Below are positions 1-12,975 of a stretch of DNA of 64,000 nucleotides, piece after piece. Made by a program: the position numbers and the translations under genes. The DNA is taken from NCBI GenBank assembly GCA_013397695.1, contig VYZI01000021.1:1290871-1354870 (forward strand), written 5' to 3'. The notes below the pieces were generated by a model. It was not told the origin of the DNA, made no database searches, and was given only the letters and a program-made list of their open reading frames with translations. Source of the stretch: Centropus unirufus (lineage: Eukaryota; Chordata; Aves; Cuculiformes; Centropidae). The number at the start of each line of letters is the position of its first letter. Positions within the stretch are counted from its first letter, which is position 1.

Positions 1-85
1 CCTGGCTGCTGGAGCAGAAACCATGTCAGCCGCAGCAGACCCAGCCTCACGGCAAAATGCATCAGTGTTTCCCGAGGGACATTCT
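1..85 (-). CDS. AKAP13: AKAP13 coding exon (exon 5), 3' part cut by window edge
   Basis: Reverse-complement reading gives an acceptor (pyrimidine-rich tract ending TTCCCAG at 92-86), then a coding stretch in phase with the previous exon: its first two bases complete a Glu codon, followed by NVPRETLMHFAVRLGLLRLT and then WFLLQQP. From memory, human AKAP13 has nearly the same residues here (PRETLMHFAVRLGLLRLTWF). The pattern T-L-M-H-F-A-x-x-x-G-L-x-x-x-x-x-x-L-L-x-x-P-G is an ankyrin-repeat-like helix pair. A branch-point-like CTAAC lies about 50 nt upstream of the acceptor (136-140). The exon continues past base 1 with an incomplete Gly codon. The alternative AG two bases further in would break the frame, so I chose 85 as the first exon base. 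The piece is short and lies at the edge, so an ORF caller would miss it. Confidence 0.95.
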
Positions 86-3000
86 CTGGGAACGTAGAAG
101 GAAAAAGAAAAGAAATGGGAATTTGTAGTCTACAGGTTAGGTGAACGCCATATCCCCACCTCCCTGCCACACCACACACAATGGCTGGCATGGAGTTGAC
201 AGCCCAAAAGCCAAGGAACCTGCAACATTTGGAAAAACTCACTCTGCGAAAGCCAGATGCCAATGTTCAGGAGAGACTAGTACTTTAAAGCAAGGGACTT
301 GCCATGGTGGTTCTGGAAGAGCTCATGACCTCTCAGGGTGAGACTGACCACAGAAGTCAGCGTATAAGATACACCATGTCATGAACAGCCAAGGCAACCA
401 CCAAGATGCAGCACTTCCAAACAGAACCACCACGCGTTTTTTTTCTAGATGTTTTCTAGATGTGAGAAGGCTTTTCTCCTCACACACTCAGGGACCAGGT
501 TTTCAGAATGGACAAGTTTTGTTATTTAATGGGATGCTGATTTGACCCAAAGCATGAAAAAAATAACATTTGAAGCACAAATCCAAAGCAGGAATAAAAG
601 AGAAGTTTCACCTCTCGTGTAAAAACAAACAAACAAAAAAAAGAGTAAAAATTTTGTTTTATTGGCTTTATTATGTCTCAGACCAGCTTTTCTCAGCTTT
701 ATACAGTAGCTCTATCGTTCTGAATAAGAGTATTTATAAACCAGCCATGTCTGCTGCTGCTTTTTATGTTTAATAACCATGACCTTCTAATTTGGTAAAA
801 GTCACTCTTGAGCCTGAGCTTTCATCTCAGCAAAATATCCCCCTACTCTAAAAGCTACAGCCCTAGAATGATGCTCTGAAAAGCATCAGCTAGAAATGAG
901 TTCCAGATGCACTGCTGAAATACAGTATTTGTAGATCAAAGCCCATTACTTCTGTATGAAAAGCAAAGGCATTTGGGTTAAAAAAAACTTCTTCGAAATA
1001 AAAATGTGTTGTTTTAATTAACAAAGGATTTTAGTATTGACTAGCAGTAACAACAACAACAAAGCACCAACAGGGCCTCAGTAAACTATACCAATGAGCA
1101 CGCTTGGTACAATACCATGAATATCATAGGAAGGATTTATTGGGTTATTAATTTGGTTGCCAGCCAAACCTATACAGCAGGTTTAAAAATGCAAGTGCAT
1201 AATGGCTTTAGGATTTAATTAAGTATTTTTTCCTCACAAAGTATACCCCAAGAGAAATAATTTCTTTAAAGGTCTGTTATTTTTAATTACTTTCTTAAGG
1301 AACAGCATTAAGACCTAAGTGAAGAAAAAAAAAAAAAGGTAAAATGGGGAGTTCTCCCCTGCCTGACACAATATTTCCCAACTTTTTGGACCAGTTCCTA
1401 AAGAGCTAATCTGTATTCAAGAACCAAAAGCTTTCTGGCACCCTCTCTCTGCGGAATTACTTCAAATTAGGTCTCTGGGCTACAAACCAATCCCTCCAAC
1501 ATCCACTTGATTAGCATAAAGGAAAACCATGCTGTCCTGAACACAGGAGCATACCTGGATGGAGGTTCCAGCTGATCAGAGAAAAAGGGACTACCTGAGC
1601 TCACTCAGAGACAAATGCACAGCCGGTGTGAGAGTAATAACAAGGATTCTGGTATAAAGTGCTATGGAGTGTAATGTTTTAGAAATAAACAATGTAACGA
1701 GGTACTTCATCAATGGTTGTCAGTCTTGGATTCAAAGACAAAAAAAAATAACACACTATATAGCCAGACATAAGGGAATGGCTACTGGTGAGGTTTGAAA
1801 AAGGAGAAAGTGTAGATACAGGTGGGACTTAGCCCAGAGTGAAAGCAGATGCCTAGCATTTCACTCAGTGAATTTGTACATGCACAAAGCTCCTACATTG
1901 CCTCTACTAATATAGTGGTGGAATCAGCATAATTCAAGAAGTTCAACTCTTTCTACTGTGGTTAGCACTGCTACTAGAGCAAAGAACTGTTGTTTGTACA
2001 AAGTATGTGTTACACTAGTCTAACCATACATTTTCTACCACAGATCTCCTGTTCTACCTGCTTCATTGCAAGGAAAAATCATCTTCCTAACTAGAACAGA
2101 CACCCTTGCACCAAACCCAAACACAGTAGACCTGCACGGCGCAAGGATGGTTTTATGGACCAAAATGCTTCCTCCTCCTTCATCTGAGAGGCTCACAGTT
2201 AGGTGGAAGCATCTTCTACTTCCCAACTCACAGCTCACCACCAAACACACACACCAATTGCAAGTTCTGCAAGATGCGGGCAAACACTCATCCTGTCCCT
2301 GATCCAACTGGGTTCCCCGCTCGGTCTCATCTTTCCATAGATGAAATGCCCCCTGGCAGTAGTCCTAAATGTGCGCATGATATAGTTGCCTCATAAGACT
2401 GCAACTTCTGAAAATTCCACCTTTACTCCATTTCTTTAAAACATTCTGCTTTATCATCCAATTAGTGGGCACAGTAGTCTCAGTGTTTGGATGAGGGTGT
2501 CTACAAATGCAACTAAACTGAACGTGGCCCTGCCCCAATGCCTTTGAGCAACTACGACGTGCACAGACGATCTGTACAAAAAGACAAGGCACGTTGCCAT
2601 CCAGAGCATAGTAAGCGTACAAGCTTGCTATCCAGGCCCACTTGGAAGACTCTGCATAACATATAACCTGGCACGAGGCCATCTGAACAGATGGGCACAG
2701 ATGATGGCAGCAAAGAGACAAAGTACTGCAAGTACAACAACTGTAGGGGCCCCAGGCAATGGCTTTAGAAGGTTCTGTAGTGTGCAAAACTTGTACGGCT
2801 GCAGTTCAAAGGCGTGTGCCATCTGTGGGTTGGATTAACTACTAATACATAATGAAAAATACATCTGTTGCTGTATGGTGTTGCTTGGAACAAGACAAGA
2901 GCTGGTTTGCATCAAGTACGGGAGTGTTGCTGGATGGAGAGTGGAGGAAGACTGATGGATCCCTCCAGCCTTCCTACCTCTGAAGGGATGATACTTGTAG

Positions 3001-6000
3001 CATAAAATGTTGAAAACTCAGTCAATGATTTCAAGGTCTTGTATTGGTGCAAAAAGCCTTTCTTAGCCATGGGAGAATAACAAAAGCTTTAACATGCTAT
3101 AGTTAGAGCTCCTACTTCTACTCTATATCAAGCATGAGCTCCTCAGTTTAAAATGTCTGTCCTTTGTATTTCCACAAAAAGCTTCTTTTAATAAGGAAAT
3201 TGTGGAAATACAAGACACACGATACTGAGAAGGCCAAGGTTGTTTTGTTCCTTTCTTGTTTCCTAGTAATAGGCAAGAGTTGAAATATGTCATTATTGTC
3301 CCATAATGGCAGGGCACTCTAATCCAGCTGGCAAAACTTAAGGGTTTAGATATAGTATTTTTATGTATATTTTTGCAGCTGTGATACACGAACAAACAGT
3401 TTATCTGGGTAACTAAGGATAAGATTTCCATGGAAGATTCAAATGTATATTGCCAACAGTAAAGGATTATGGTTAAAGGTTCTATTAGCCCAAAACAAAT
3501 AAGCACTGAAGAAAAAAACAGTTTGAATAGGACATATTTGAGAACACACTGTTATTAAGTAAAAACTTTCATTTTAGTCTTGATTAAATAACTGAAAAGA
3601 AACGCTGTTCCTTTTTTAAATACCGCTCTTTATTTAGAGCATCCCACACCTAGCTGTTCAGTTTATCCTCTATGCCCCAAGCATGGCATGGACTGGCTGG
3701 CATCTCTTGCTGATCTTCCTGTGATGGTGACCTTCTCTTGATTCTCACCCAAAATCATGTCTACTTAGTAATTCTGAAATCTACCAGCAAATGTGCCCTC
3801 AAAATCTTATTTTCTGCTGGAAATATTCTCGCTGCCTAGATCAATTCTTGATAAATACAGGGATTAAAAACTGTCACTTAATGCTAAGGTCCTAGAGAAA
3901 GATTCATTCAAACAGTACTGAAGAAAGACAAGGCAAGGACAGTGTGTTTGGAATTATTATTTCAATTAATAAAAAGATGTGTTGGTAACTCCTTTTTAAT
4001 CTTGTAAAAAAGAACATTTTCAAAGCACACAAAAGGATATTCATGCCCCATTCCCACGAATATCAAAAGGTACAGAAACTTTCTCATGCCATTGATTTCT
4101 CAGACGTGGACTGAGCAGTACATCCGAGTATTGAGCAGCACATTTCAGGCACTGCCTCAGCAAGGATTATTTTCTGCTTCCCTTTTTCCACTGCAGAGGG
4201 CATTAAATGTAGGTACAGAAAAGATTTTTTACATCTGAACGGAGCACTTTGCACTGTTGGCATAGAAAAGATCATGCAGATTTATACCATATATTTCTTT
4301 ATAAGAGGGCAGAGAAGGTGGTGAGCAGCAGATTGGAAAGGAAATGAAACCAAACAAAAGATTACCTTTAAGTATGACACTGAAAGGGTCCAATGAGAAA
4401 CCATAAAGGTGCAGCTGATAAAGAGATTAAAGCTTTATGTCTGAAAAAGATCCTCACCTGCATAACTTTAACATCCTCCCATGGAAAAAAAAAAGTTACC
4501 TCCTAAGAATGAAATTTCCCTCTATTTCCAAAAGCTTTTTAAATCTTTTTTTTAGGCTTTCTGCTCTTCTTTTTTTTTTTGCTTTCTGTTCTTTTTTTTT
4601 TTAAAAAAAAAGGTGCTTTTTTGGTTACTTCACCTCTTCAGTCTTTTTTTTTTCTCTAAAAAAAAATCAGTTAATGAACTCTAATCACAAAGACACTCGT
4701 GTTCTGCTATATGCCAAAATTCTACTGCTTTTGTCTTGAAGTTATAAACAAATAACCCAAATCTGTTCAGACTCTTCCAAACCAAGGCATTGGTTCCAAC
4801 AATTCCAACCATTTTCCTCTCAACCCAACTCCCATCTGGTGAGCTCACAAGGTTTCATCTCTCAATCAGTATTTAGTGCACCCTGATGTTTGCTCTCCAG
4901 CACTTCTGAGAAGCTGTACATATTCAAGACCTCAGTATCTGAATTCCTGAAGTTAAGGAGTGGATAAGTGTTATATCTAATCAGATGGTCTCCTAACTAG
5001 CTGTCCACAATCATAGCCGATTGTGTCCCAGCTCATCAAGGAGGGGACTTATTGCTCTCCCACAGGGAAAGGCTTTATTCCATAGCTGATCACCACAACA
5101 CTCTACCAATGTTCTGAGAACATCATCTCAGAAAGCTCACACCACCAAATTTCTAACCAGAGGTTTGGGTTTCGCTGCTTATTTTTAATGAGCAAAAAGA
5201 AAAGACTCTTCTCAAAGGTTTTGCAGGAATATTACTTAAAAAATATTTTGGAAGTGACGTGTTTACTACTGATAGGTAACTCAAGGATAAACTCTCTAAG
5301 CTTCTTGGATCCTCTTTAATTTTATTTTATTCTATTGGGGGATGTGGGAGGGGTTGCCTCCCCCCCACTGGAACACAAACAAGCCATAACCATTAAGAGT
5401 TTGTTCTCATTTTCTAGATGGCTTATCTTCTCTTCTGCCATTTAAACCAGAAACTCACTGTCCTGTATTTACATCACATGCTTCCTTAGAACACGTATTA
5501 AGTTTTGATTTCTAGATATAAAGTATAACAATCTGTTCCATTTAAACAGCCGTCTTTAAATGCCAGAGAGCAGTAAATAGCCCTGCTTCTGACAGCAGTA
5601 ACAACTATGTTCTTTAGAAAGTTACAGTGCATTTGTAATAATTAAGATGGACATAATTATACAGCACCTGAAAATAATGCTGTGTTTGGAACACCATGGT
5701 AACAAGCGTAATCCTTAATTATGGATATTTTGAAACTGTGGATGCCATTTGAGTTCATACAGATAATTAAGAGCAAGGCCTGGGAACCACCTGCTGCAGA
5801 AGGACAGTGTATGGCTGGGAGAAGGGCACAGTCCTTGGGACATAACTGCCCCAGGACAGAAGCGATGAGGTCTGCAGCATGCAGGGAGGAGGTCAGCACA
5901 CACTTGCCCAAGGGAGTTCGGATGCACTGTTTACTTGTAATGCAAATCCTTTCCCCTACACACACACGTGACCTTGCCCTGCGCCTGCAATACAAATTCA

Positions 6001-9000
6001 TGCTGCTGAACAGGACCACAGTGCCGCTTCCTCCATCTCCTCTGGCCTCAGCACATGATGGGCTTTCTTTTGCTGTCAAATTCATCTAACTGAATGGATA
6101 AATATCTTCTGCCTGCCTCACCGAGAGAGGATGGAGCTCAAGGACCTCCAAAGTCAAGAAACTTAGATGCTCCCATCCTCGGTTTTTCTACCATGGCACC
6201 AAGTGACATCTGGAATAACTTTTACCCTTCCAAAGTCTCAGTACCTAAGATCTCTAGGAAATATTTTATATCTGTGGTTAAAGGGATATTTAATGGAAGT
6301 ATTTCTGGAGTCCTTTTCTCTACGCTATGGATGAAAAGCTAAGACTTGTTGTCTGAGGTCTTCCACAAAGAGCAAGTAGGAGGCTGCAGCTCAAGCGTCC
6401 TCCATCACTGGAGGGTTCAGGGAGAGTAAGAAGAATGAATAAGATGAAGAGTTATAAAGCAATTAGACGGCAGATGCACAATACTCTAAGAACAAACCAG
6501 AGAGTAAAAACATGGCCAAAGTTACTGGAAAGGGGACCAAAACACCAAAGGTCCCTTCTTATCCAGTCTGCCCCATGGGTGTTGGTTGACCATACTACTT
6601 ATCCACAGGAACACAACGTTAATCAAAACACCCTGAAACCTAAGCAGACCTTTTGAGAGTAACTGTCAAAAGGAAAAAGATGAGAGACTAGCTTTTATAT
6701 ATATTCCAGAAAGAAGTTTTTCCCTAGATACCATAGTAAAGTCAGATCAGGATCAAATCAGAGGGTAAAGATTTAGAAATAAGAGATTTGGGCAGGAATA
6801 TTGCCTGCCTGCCTAAATAGGTTATTTGCCTCACCCTCCTCAATGTGTGGGCCTTAACCAAGCACTTTGCACAAACCTACTGACACCAAAGATTAAGCAG
6901 CCTCAGCAGGTGGAACTGGGGGTTAATTTTAGCAGCCTCCCTGCCCCCTTGGGTATGTGACAGCGATGAACTTCCTGCCCTCTGCTCAAAGTCTGGTTAG
7001 GGATGGGCACAGGCAAAAGCAAGGAGAAGCTTCCACATGAAGTCATTCCCTTCTCAAAAATGAGCAGAGTTGTGCCTGATAGTGGATCTTCTACCCACCT
7101 TCTGCCCGCAGAAGGACCACTACTTCCCATTTTTAAAAAAGCTAGACTCCTACTTCAGTCCTTGGAAAAAACAACTTTTAAACATGTTTGACAGCAGTGG
7201 CCATCTCTGAACAGCAGTCCCCCATTCCGCTGTGGCACTCAGAGCTGGCTGAGGCTCCCAGCTTGCTCCTGTGTTCAGAGGCTTTGCTAAACAGCAGCGT
7301 TTTGTTTCCAACCCACAAGAGCCCATAGAGACACGCCAGCTTAGAGGCAGCACTAAAGATCCCTAAAGAAGGGATCTGACATTTTCTTTTGTTCTCATTT
7401 CTATAGTATTTTCTCCTTCAAGAAGGTTATTTGAAGTATCTGCCGCTGACATTTAGCAAAATGTGTAATATGAATCGGAATAGCTGTTCATAGGTAGTGA
7501 CGCAGGGCAGGACAGGGTGTCCCACTGGAGGGGAACTGGCCAGAACACATGTAATTGTTCAAATGGTCCCACAGATTCAGCCTTTGCTGTGCTTTTCTCT
7601 TTCCTCACCACAAATTAACCCACAAGCCCCAATATAAGCCTGCTACATTTTACCACAGAAGTTTTTCTAATCCAGTGCTCCATCATAAATCAGCAACATC
7701 TCTTCCATCTCACTCTAGCAAAACAGTTTCATGACCAAAAGGATGCTTACACATGCAAATCTTTCCAGTCGCAATCACAAAAAAATCCCCTGAATTCCCT
7801 GTGTACAATTAACTCACAGAGAAAAATCACCAGACAAATCTGCCTCTAGCAGAAAAAGCTGATCAGAAGATGGAAGACAGACTAAGACATCAAAAAAAAA
7901 ATGCCCCTTTTCAGTTATTTATGAAAGGACTCACTGCAAAGGAACATATTTTATAGCACCAATGTTCTCGGATGAAAGTTGCATTTAGTACCATTGTATT
8001 CTCTTACACTTTTGTCTAAAAATGCCTCACCGCAAGATGCCAAAAGACCCAGCACAACATTAGTTTCCCATCTCACTATGGATGCAATGGATGCTCTATG
8101 GGCCCATTAGCATTCACAGTCCCACACAATCATGACTTCCAGACTCACAAGCACATGCTGAGCAAATCAATGTAAATCTTAATCGCCTGATTTCCCAAAT
8201 AATAATCAAAGTGAAAAAGAGAAAGTGGATCTCAGCTTTCCTGCAAAATCAGCAACAATTCAGAGCTTTAATCAAAGTTTTCATTAACTTAAGACCAATT
8301 TGACTGTATTTTTATCACTTAAACCAGAATGTGTCTGTTATCACAACATTTTAAATGTAAAAAGAACATCTTACAGAGAGGAAAAATACCAAGTGATTAT
8401 CTCCTTGTAAACATGTGACAGCATCTGAATTTCTATCCAGAACCCATTAAATATGATCAAATATTTTAAAATCTGCTAAACATTGCTTAAATTGCCTGAC
8501 CGTGTATTCACATTTACAAAAGCAGTCAGCAAGCCAGTGAAAAGTAAAGCAGGAAAATCTCCTGCAGAAAACTCTAATGCAGCGAGCAGAACCAAGCCTG
8601 TCATGCTAAGCAATCCACTTCCCATTCCTAGTCAAGTGTTTATACCATTTCATCCTATAAAAGATAACAGAGGCCTCATAACCACATTCCTTAAGCAAAA
8701 CTATTTGCCAAAATACTCTGAAAATTTACAGCAAGGATTTGTACCCACTGGAACTAGCCCTCAGGTCCCTCAGTATGCTTCCTTAAACTCCCCTGTGACA
8801 TAAAAAAAGCAGAACTCCAAGGGCACAGTCATGACTCAGCATCCTCAACACCTTGGCACTTCTGCTTCAGCAGTGTCCAGAGACTCTGGCCCAGCCTTGG
8901 AGTTTTATATTTATAAGGTCTCAGTAGTCTTCTCTGCTGGGATTAAGGGCTACTGTTAGGCAGGCTTTCCCACTGTCACCCCCTATTTGCACAATCGTCC

Positions 9001-9552
9001 AAGGCTTATTTTGGGGAACACCTCTTTTCACCCAACTGGTGCGCAACCCGGGATGTGATGCAAATCCTAAGGGATAGAGCATCAACTCCAAGAACAATTA
9101 GATGTATTTTACACCTTGCAGTTACTTTGCACATATGCTGTAAACCCCACATTTACCAAAAGTGCCAACTTGGTGGCATAAAGATAAAATTCCCAGGAGC
9201 ATCAGACTTTCTATACACAGACAGGCTTCTTTCAGGAAATCTCAGAATCATGACGCTGATATGCGTAACACTGCACATGTACACAAAAATCCTTCTGAGT
9301 GGATCTTAAAATATTGACCATTTACAACAGCTTGCACTATTTCGTAAGAGAAGACACAAAGAAATCATCAGAGCCTCATCTTGGGACCTATGTAGGGTCA
9401 TACAAGTGCACATCTTATCCCATCTCTGAGCACAGAGACCAACACACCTTTTGAAAGGTGTGTGGAGGGCTCCCAAAGCAGGGATCCTTTCTCCCAGGCT
9501 TTTTACCTCTCTCTCAACCCACGCATCTCACATATGCTCTAGAGATCCTCAC
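86..9552 (-). other. AKAP13: AKAP13 intron between exons 4 and 5
   Basis: This is a 9.5-kb intron with donor GTGAGG at 9552 and acceptor TTCCCAG at 86. It is AT-leaning DNA with scattered homopolymer runs, a poly-T tandem at 4.55 kb and a CpG-clustered stretch at 2.5-2.8 kb. I recognised no transposon, RNA gene or other exon here. The open frames are short and lack domains. Confidence 0.9.
4546..4613. repeat. Poly-T tandem with adjacent T11/A9 palindrome
   Basis: GCTTTCTG followed by a C/T-rich run is duplicated in tandem (4556-4580 and 4581-4602), each copy ending in a T run. The second T11 (4592-4602) runs straight into A9 (4603-4611), giving a perfect T/A inverted repeat. It is low-complexity sequence, prone to slippage. 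Confidence 0.85.
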
Positions 9553-9849
9553 CGGTCAGGGACTGGTCTGCTCCCAGTACATTCCATTCTGCCGGTAGTT
9601 TCAGGTGTCGAAATGCCAAAGCTACTTTCTCATCCAAAAAGTCCACATCAGCAGCAGGTGGTCTTGACCGGTCCAAGAATCGGGTGAAATTTAGCGCCTG
9701 CTGGTTGCCAGCACAGGTGGCCAGAAACTGGGCAGCATCATATGCTTCATCCTGGACAAACTGGAAAGTCTCTTCTGCCACAACCAGAACAGGATGACCT
9801 TCTCTAGAGGCACAAAGTGCCACCTTCACTGTCTCACAGCAGTCATGGC
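9553..9849 (-). CDS. AKAP13: AKAP13 coding exon (exon 4), 297 nt
   Basis: This exon encodes about 99 residues of the AKAP13 N-terminal region, starting HDCCETVKVALCASREGHPV and ending near EWNVLGADQSLT. The segments FVQDEAYDAAQFLAT and GNQQALNFTRFLD match the human protein as I remember it almost residue for residue. The acceptor is TTTTGCAG just above 9849 and the donor is ACCG|GTGAGG at 9552. Both ends are phase 1 and 297 is divisible by 3, so skipping this exon would keep the frame. Reading on past the donor gives a stop within six codons, which agrees with a true exon end. AKAP13 is a large cytoplasmic scaffold that anchors PKA and activates RhoA. The function of this N-terminal globular segment is less well defined. 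The same N-terminal fold appears to be shared with ARHGEF28 (family knowledge, not checked here). Confidence 0.97.
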
Positions 9850-10572
9850 CTGCAAAACAAAACCAAAAGGAAATTGTAAAAAAATACCACTTGCATATGG
9901 TGAAGAAACACAACGGAGCAACTCCTCTGACACACATAATCTTCACATTTAAACAGGTAAGAACAAGTCATTGAGGATCATAATTCTAAATTAAACACTA
10001 ACATGGGAATTTATATACATCATCAGAGATATGTATTTCTTACGAGACTTTAAAAAGAAAAGCTGTGTAACTGTTCTCTGTTTGGCACAATGTAAACCAA
10101 GAAATATAAGCCACTCTGATCTGACCAGATTATTTTTGATCAGCAACAAGTAAACTCAAGAGCATTAAGTAATTCAAGTGAAGATTTTGCTAACATACCA
10201 AAGGAAACATAGTCCAAACAGGCAGATTATACAGTCAAACTGCTTGTTTTCAGCTCCACAGGACTCCAGTAACTCACTGGAAACCAGAACTCAAGTACTG
10301 CGAAACTAGGTACTCTAAATGGTGCCACAATACTTGGCTTGTACATAAAACACTGCAATTTCAGATAAAAGAAAGAACAAAAAGCAGCAATAGCTATGAG
10401 AGCTCAACCCGCCCAGGCATGCCCTGGGATCCCAGGCTCACTGCTGCACCTGCCCTTTCCATTCCGGTTCACATGACTAAACTATTAAGCTGCTTCTGCT
10501 AAATAAAAACATGGAAATGGCCACTTTCCATATTTATAAAACAAGACAGTTGGAAGTTTTAAAATTATTTAG

Positions 10573-10593
10573 ATTTATTTATTTATTTATTTA
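10573..10593. repeat. (ATTT)5 microsatellite
   Basis: Five perfect ATTT units are followed by A, in an AKAP13 intron. On the minus (transcribed) strand it reads TAAA. Confidence 0.95.
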
Positions 10594-10655
10594 GGACAGG
10601 GGAAGCAAGAGAAAGGATGCCCAGGAACAGCAGCAATTTCATTGACTCAATAACT

Positions 10656-10670
10656 AAAAAAAAAAAAAAA
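10656..10670. repeat. A15 homopolymer
   Basis: Fifteen adenines occur on the plus strand (T15 in AKAP13 pre-mRNA sense). No retroposed body is visible next to it. Confidence 0.9.
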
Positions 10671-12904
10671 GGAAAACCCACAGCACTTTTTTTTTCAAAT
10701 TTAAAAGGAAAAATATACTGTGTCTAACACGATCAGCACTTGTAATTGTCAGGCATGCCCCTTCCATAATAAGGCTTGTGTTTCAAGTTCACCATGCAGC
10801 ACAGCACAGTTTGTTGTTCCAGTCTCGGACTGACGTCATGGTTGTTTTTGCCAGAACAGCATGGACCCTGCACTAATTACTAGAAAAGCTTCTTTTTGCC
10901 CATGGCTTCAGCATACTTCTACATTCATGAAACTCTACTTAATTAAATACAAAAATCACAATTTATTTTTAAAGGCTTGAAAATTCAATTTAAGCCCCTA
11001 TTTGTGGCCAGTGGGAAAGTTTCCTTCTTCTGTCAGGGCCCTGGGCTGTTGATTTCCTTGACAAAAGAAAAATATATCCCTAATATTCATGGTCTTTCAT
11101 CCAACCTTCCAAATCTGTTCTGAGGGTTTTGGCATCTTTACAGATTTTGTCTGCTGAAAGAGGCGATCCTGAAGTTAATTGAAAGGTCAAAATTGCTATT
11201 AGGGCACTGTGGGTAGCACCAAAATTGTCAGACACAAGGCTCTGTGCCTTCCTAAGGAGAGTAAATGCAGCTGGAAAGGTATCAAAGCCAAGTGTAAAAG
11301 GGAGGAACGAAGACACAGATGTCACTGCAACAGCTCAAGACAAAGAGGATGCTCTGAAGCTGACAGGCAATAAAACTTCTTTCTATCCAGCACCAAGGAG
11401 GATGACATGAAAGCTGAAGGAACAGATTTACTAGTATTGATGTTATAAAAAAAAAATAAGGGGAGAAAGACCGACCCCTACTGTTCCTGGACTCTAATAC
11501 ATGCACCCTAATACATCATCAGTCAATAGGGCAAGCAGAAGCAGGAATCTCAGCAGCCCAGATTAAATCCATTCACAAATTCCATTCATTCTCACAGTAG
11601 AAATCCCAGATTTTCAAGGGAGATGCAAGGGGACAGTAACCTCTAGGGGAAACTCATCTTTAATGCAGTTCAGAACAACACAGCCCTCCCCCTGTATCTT
11701 CTTCCTCTGCTCATCTTCCTAAAGACATCAGAATAGGGATCAGCTAAGACATCAGTTTTGTTTTTAACCTCCACAAAAGCTGTGAGTTATATGCAGCCTG
11801 CTGAGGATGCCGTGCTACCCAATGAGAACCAACTCAAGTGCTGTGAACTTGGCCTCTCCCATATGCAAAGTGGTGGAAGTTTGCTTAGAATCCAGAGTTC
11901 AAAAAAGACATAATAAAAAACTCCTCGATAGCATGAGAAGAGCTAAACTTCAACTTTTATTTTTTTAAAAAAGTAACTGTTTTCTCTCTATTCCCATGAG
12001 AATCCCATCTGCAAAATAACCTAGAATACAGCTACTCTGCCAGAAAGCCAGTGGACTTTCATGATTGAAGTAGGAGGCAAAAACGGTCCATGAAGATCTA
12101 CAAAGAAACACCCCAGGACAGTCACTTTCCTGCCATGAAGTCAAACAACTCTTCTGTGGGACAGCAAAAGCTTCTCCATCATGACAACAACTAGAGAAAC
12201 CTCAAGCAAGACACAGTCTCCTTAAACCAGTACATATAAATGTACACAAAGATCCCTTGGATGAAGCGTGTGTGAAACACCAGCCCCCAAATGAAGCGAA
12301 GGTAGAGCAGCGTTTAATGCAACACAAGGTGACAAAAAGGCCATGTTCTGATCTTTGGCCAACTATGGTTCTCCCCCAGATACCTAATACAGCCTTGAAA
12401 GAGAGGTGACAGAGCTGATGATCCATTTTCTTCTAACAAGATCAAACAAGCATCCTGTTAAACCCTGGGGAATGTTCTTCGAAAGGGCAACCACTTGCAA
12501 TGCTTTGATGTTCTCCTTCCCTGCATCTGAGAAGATGTCAGACTTGGGGGGTAGGAGTCTGGGACAGGTTTTGACTTTTGGCAAGTAGTTCAAACAACAG
12601 AGGAGCCAGTAAGTAACAAGCCTGGCCAACACTGAAAGGATTGCTCAAGAGGTCTGTGCTCTCCTGCTTTGAAATCCACTACAGGAACCATGTAAGTAAA
12701 CGTCCCCACTACATGAACCTTCTGAAGGAACCATCGCTGGGGCAACACTTCTCTCCACATCAAAGACCATTGCTTCCCTCACCTAGACTAATATATGAAC
12801 TTCAACAGCCCTTTTTCCCACAGCATTAGCAAAAGTGAGCTAAGCTTTCTGGCACTCTCAAGAGATAAGTGGTTATCATCTGTAAAACAAGCCCAAATCT
12901 GTTT

Positions 12905-12975
12905 TTATGAGGTTCAGCAACTTGCCTAAGATCAAAAAAGCACTAAGAGCTCCAGGCAGTGCCAGAACAGATGCT
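12905..12975 (-). mobile_element. Ancient MIR-like SINE scrap
   Basis: Plus-strand TGAGGTTCAGCAACTTGCCT, AAGATCAAAAAAGCACTAAG and GCAGTGCCAGAAC follow the antisense MIR core order (gaggttaagtaacttgccta, aggtcacacagctagtaag, tggcagagc). These ancient tRNA-derived SINEs predate the amniote split and survive as scraps in bird introns. Confidence 0.5.

Noticed and set aside
8483..8803. 106-codon plus-strand frame rich in Pro, Ser and Lys
   Set aside because: It starts with TTG rather than ATG, and no family was recognised. It is consistent with chance in AT-rich DNA.
10656..10670. Homopolymer A runs (here, 19159 and 55114) considered as tails of processed pseudogenes
   Set aside because: No gene-like body or target-site duplication lies next to any of them.
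11080..11325. 81-codon minus-strand frame in an AKAP13 intron
   Set aside because: It looks somewhat protein-like, but there is no known AKAP13 exon here, the exons on either side already join in frame, and no convincing splice sites match its ends.
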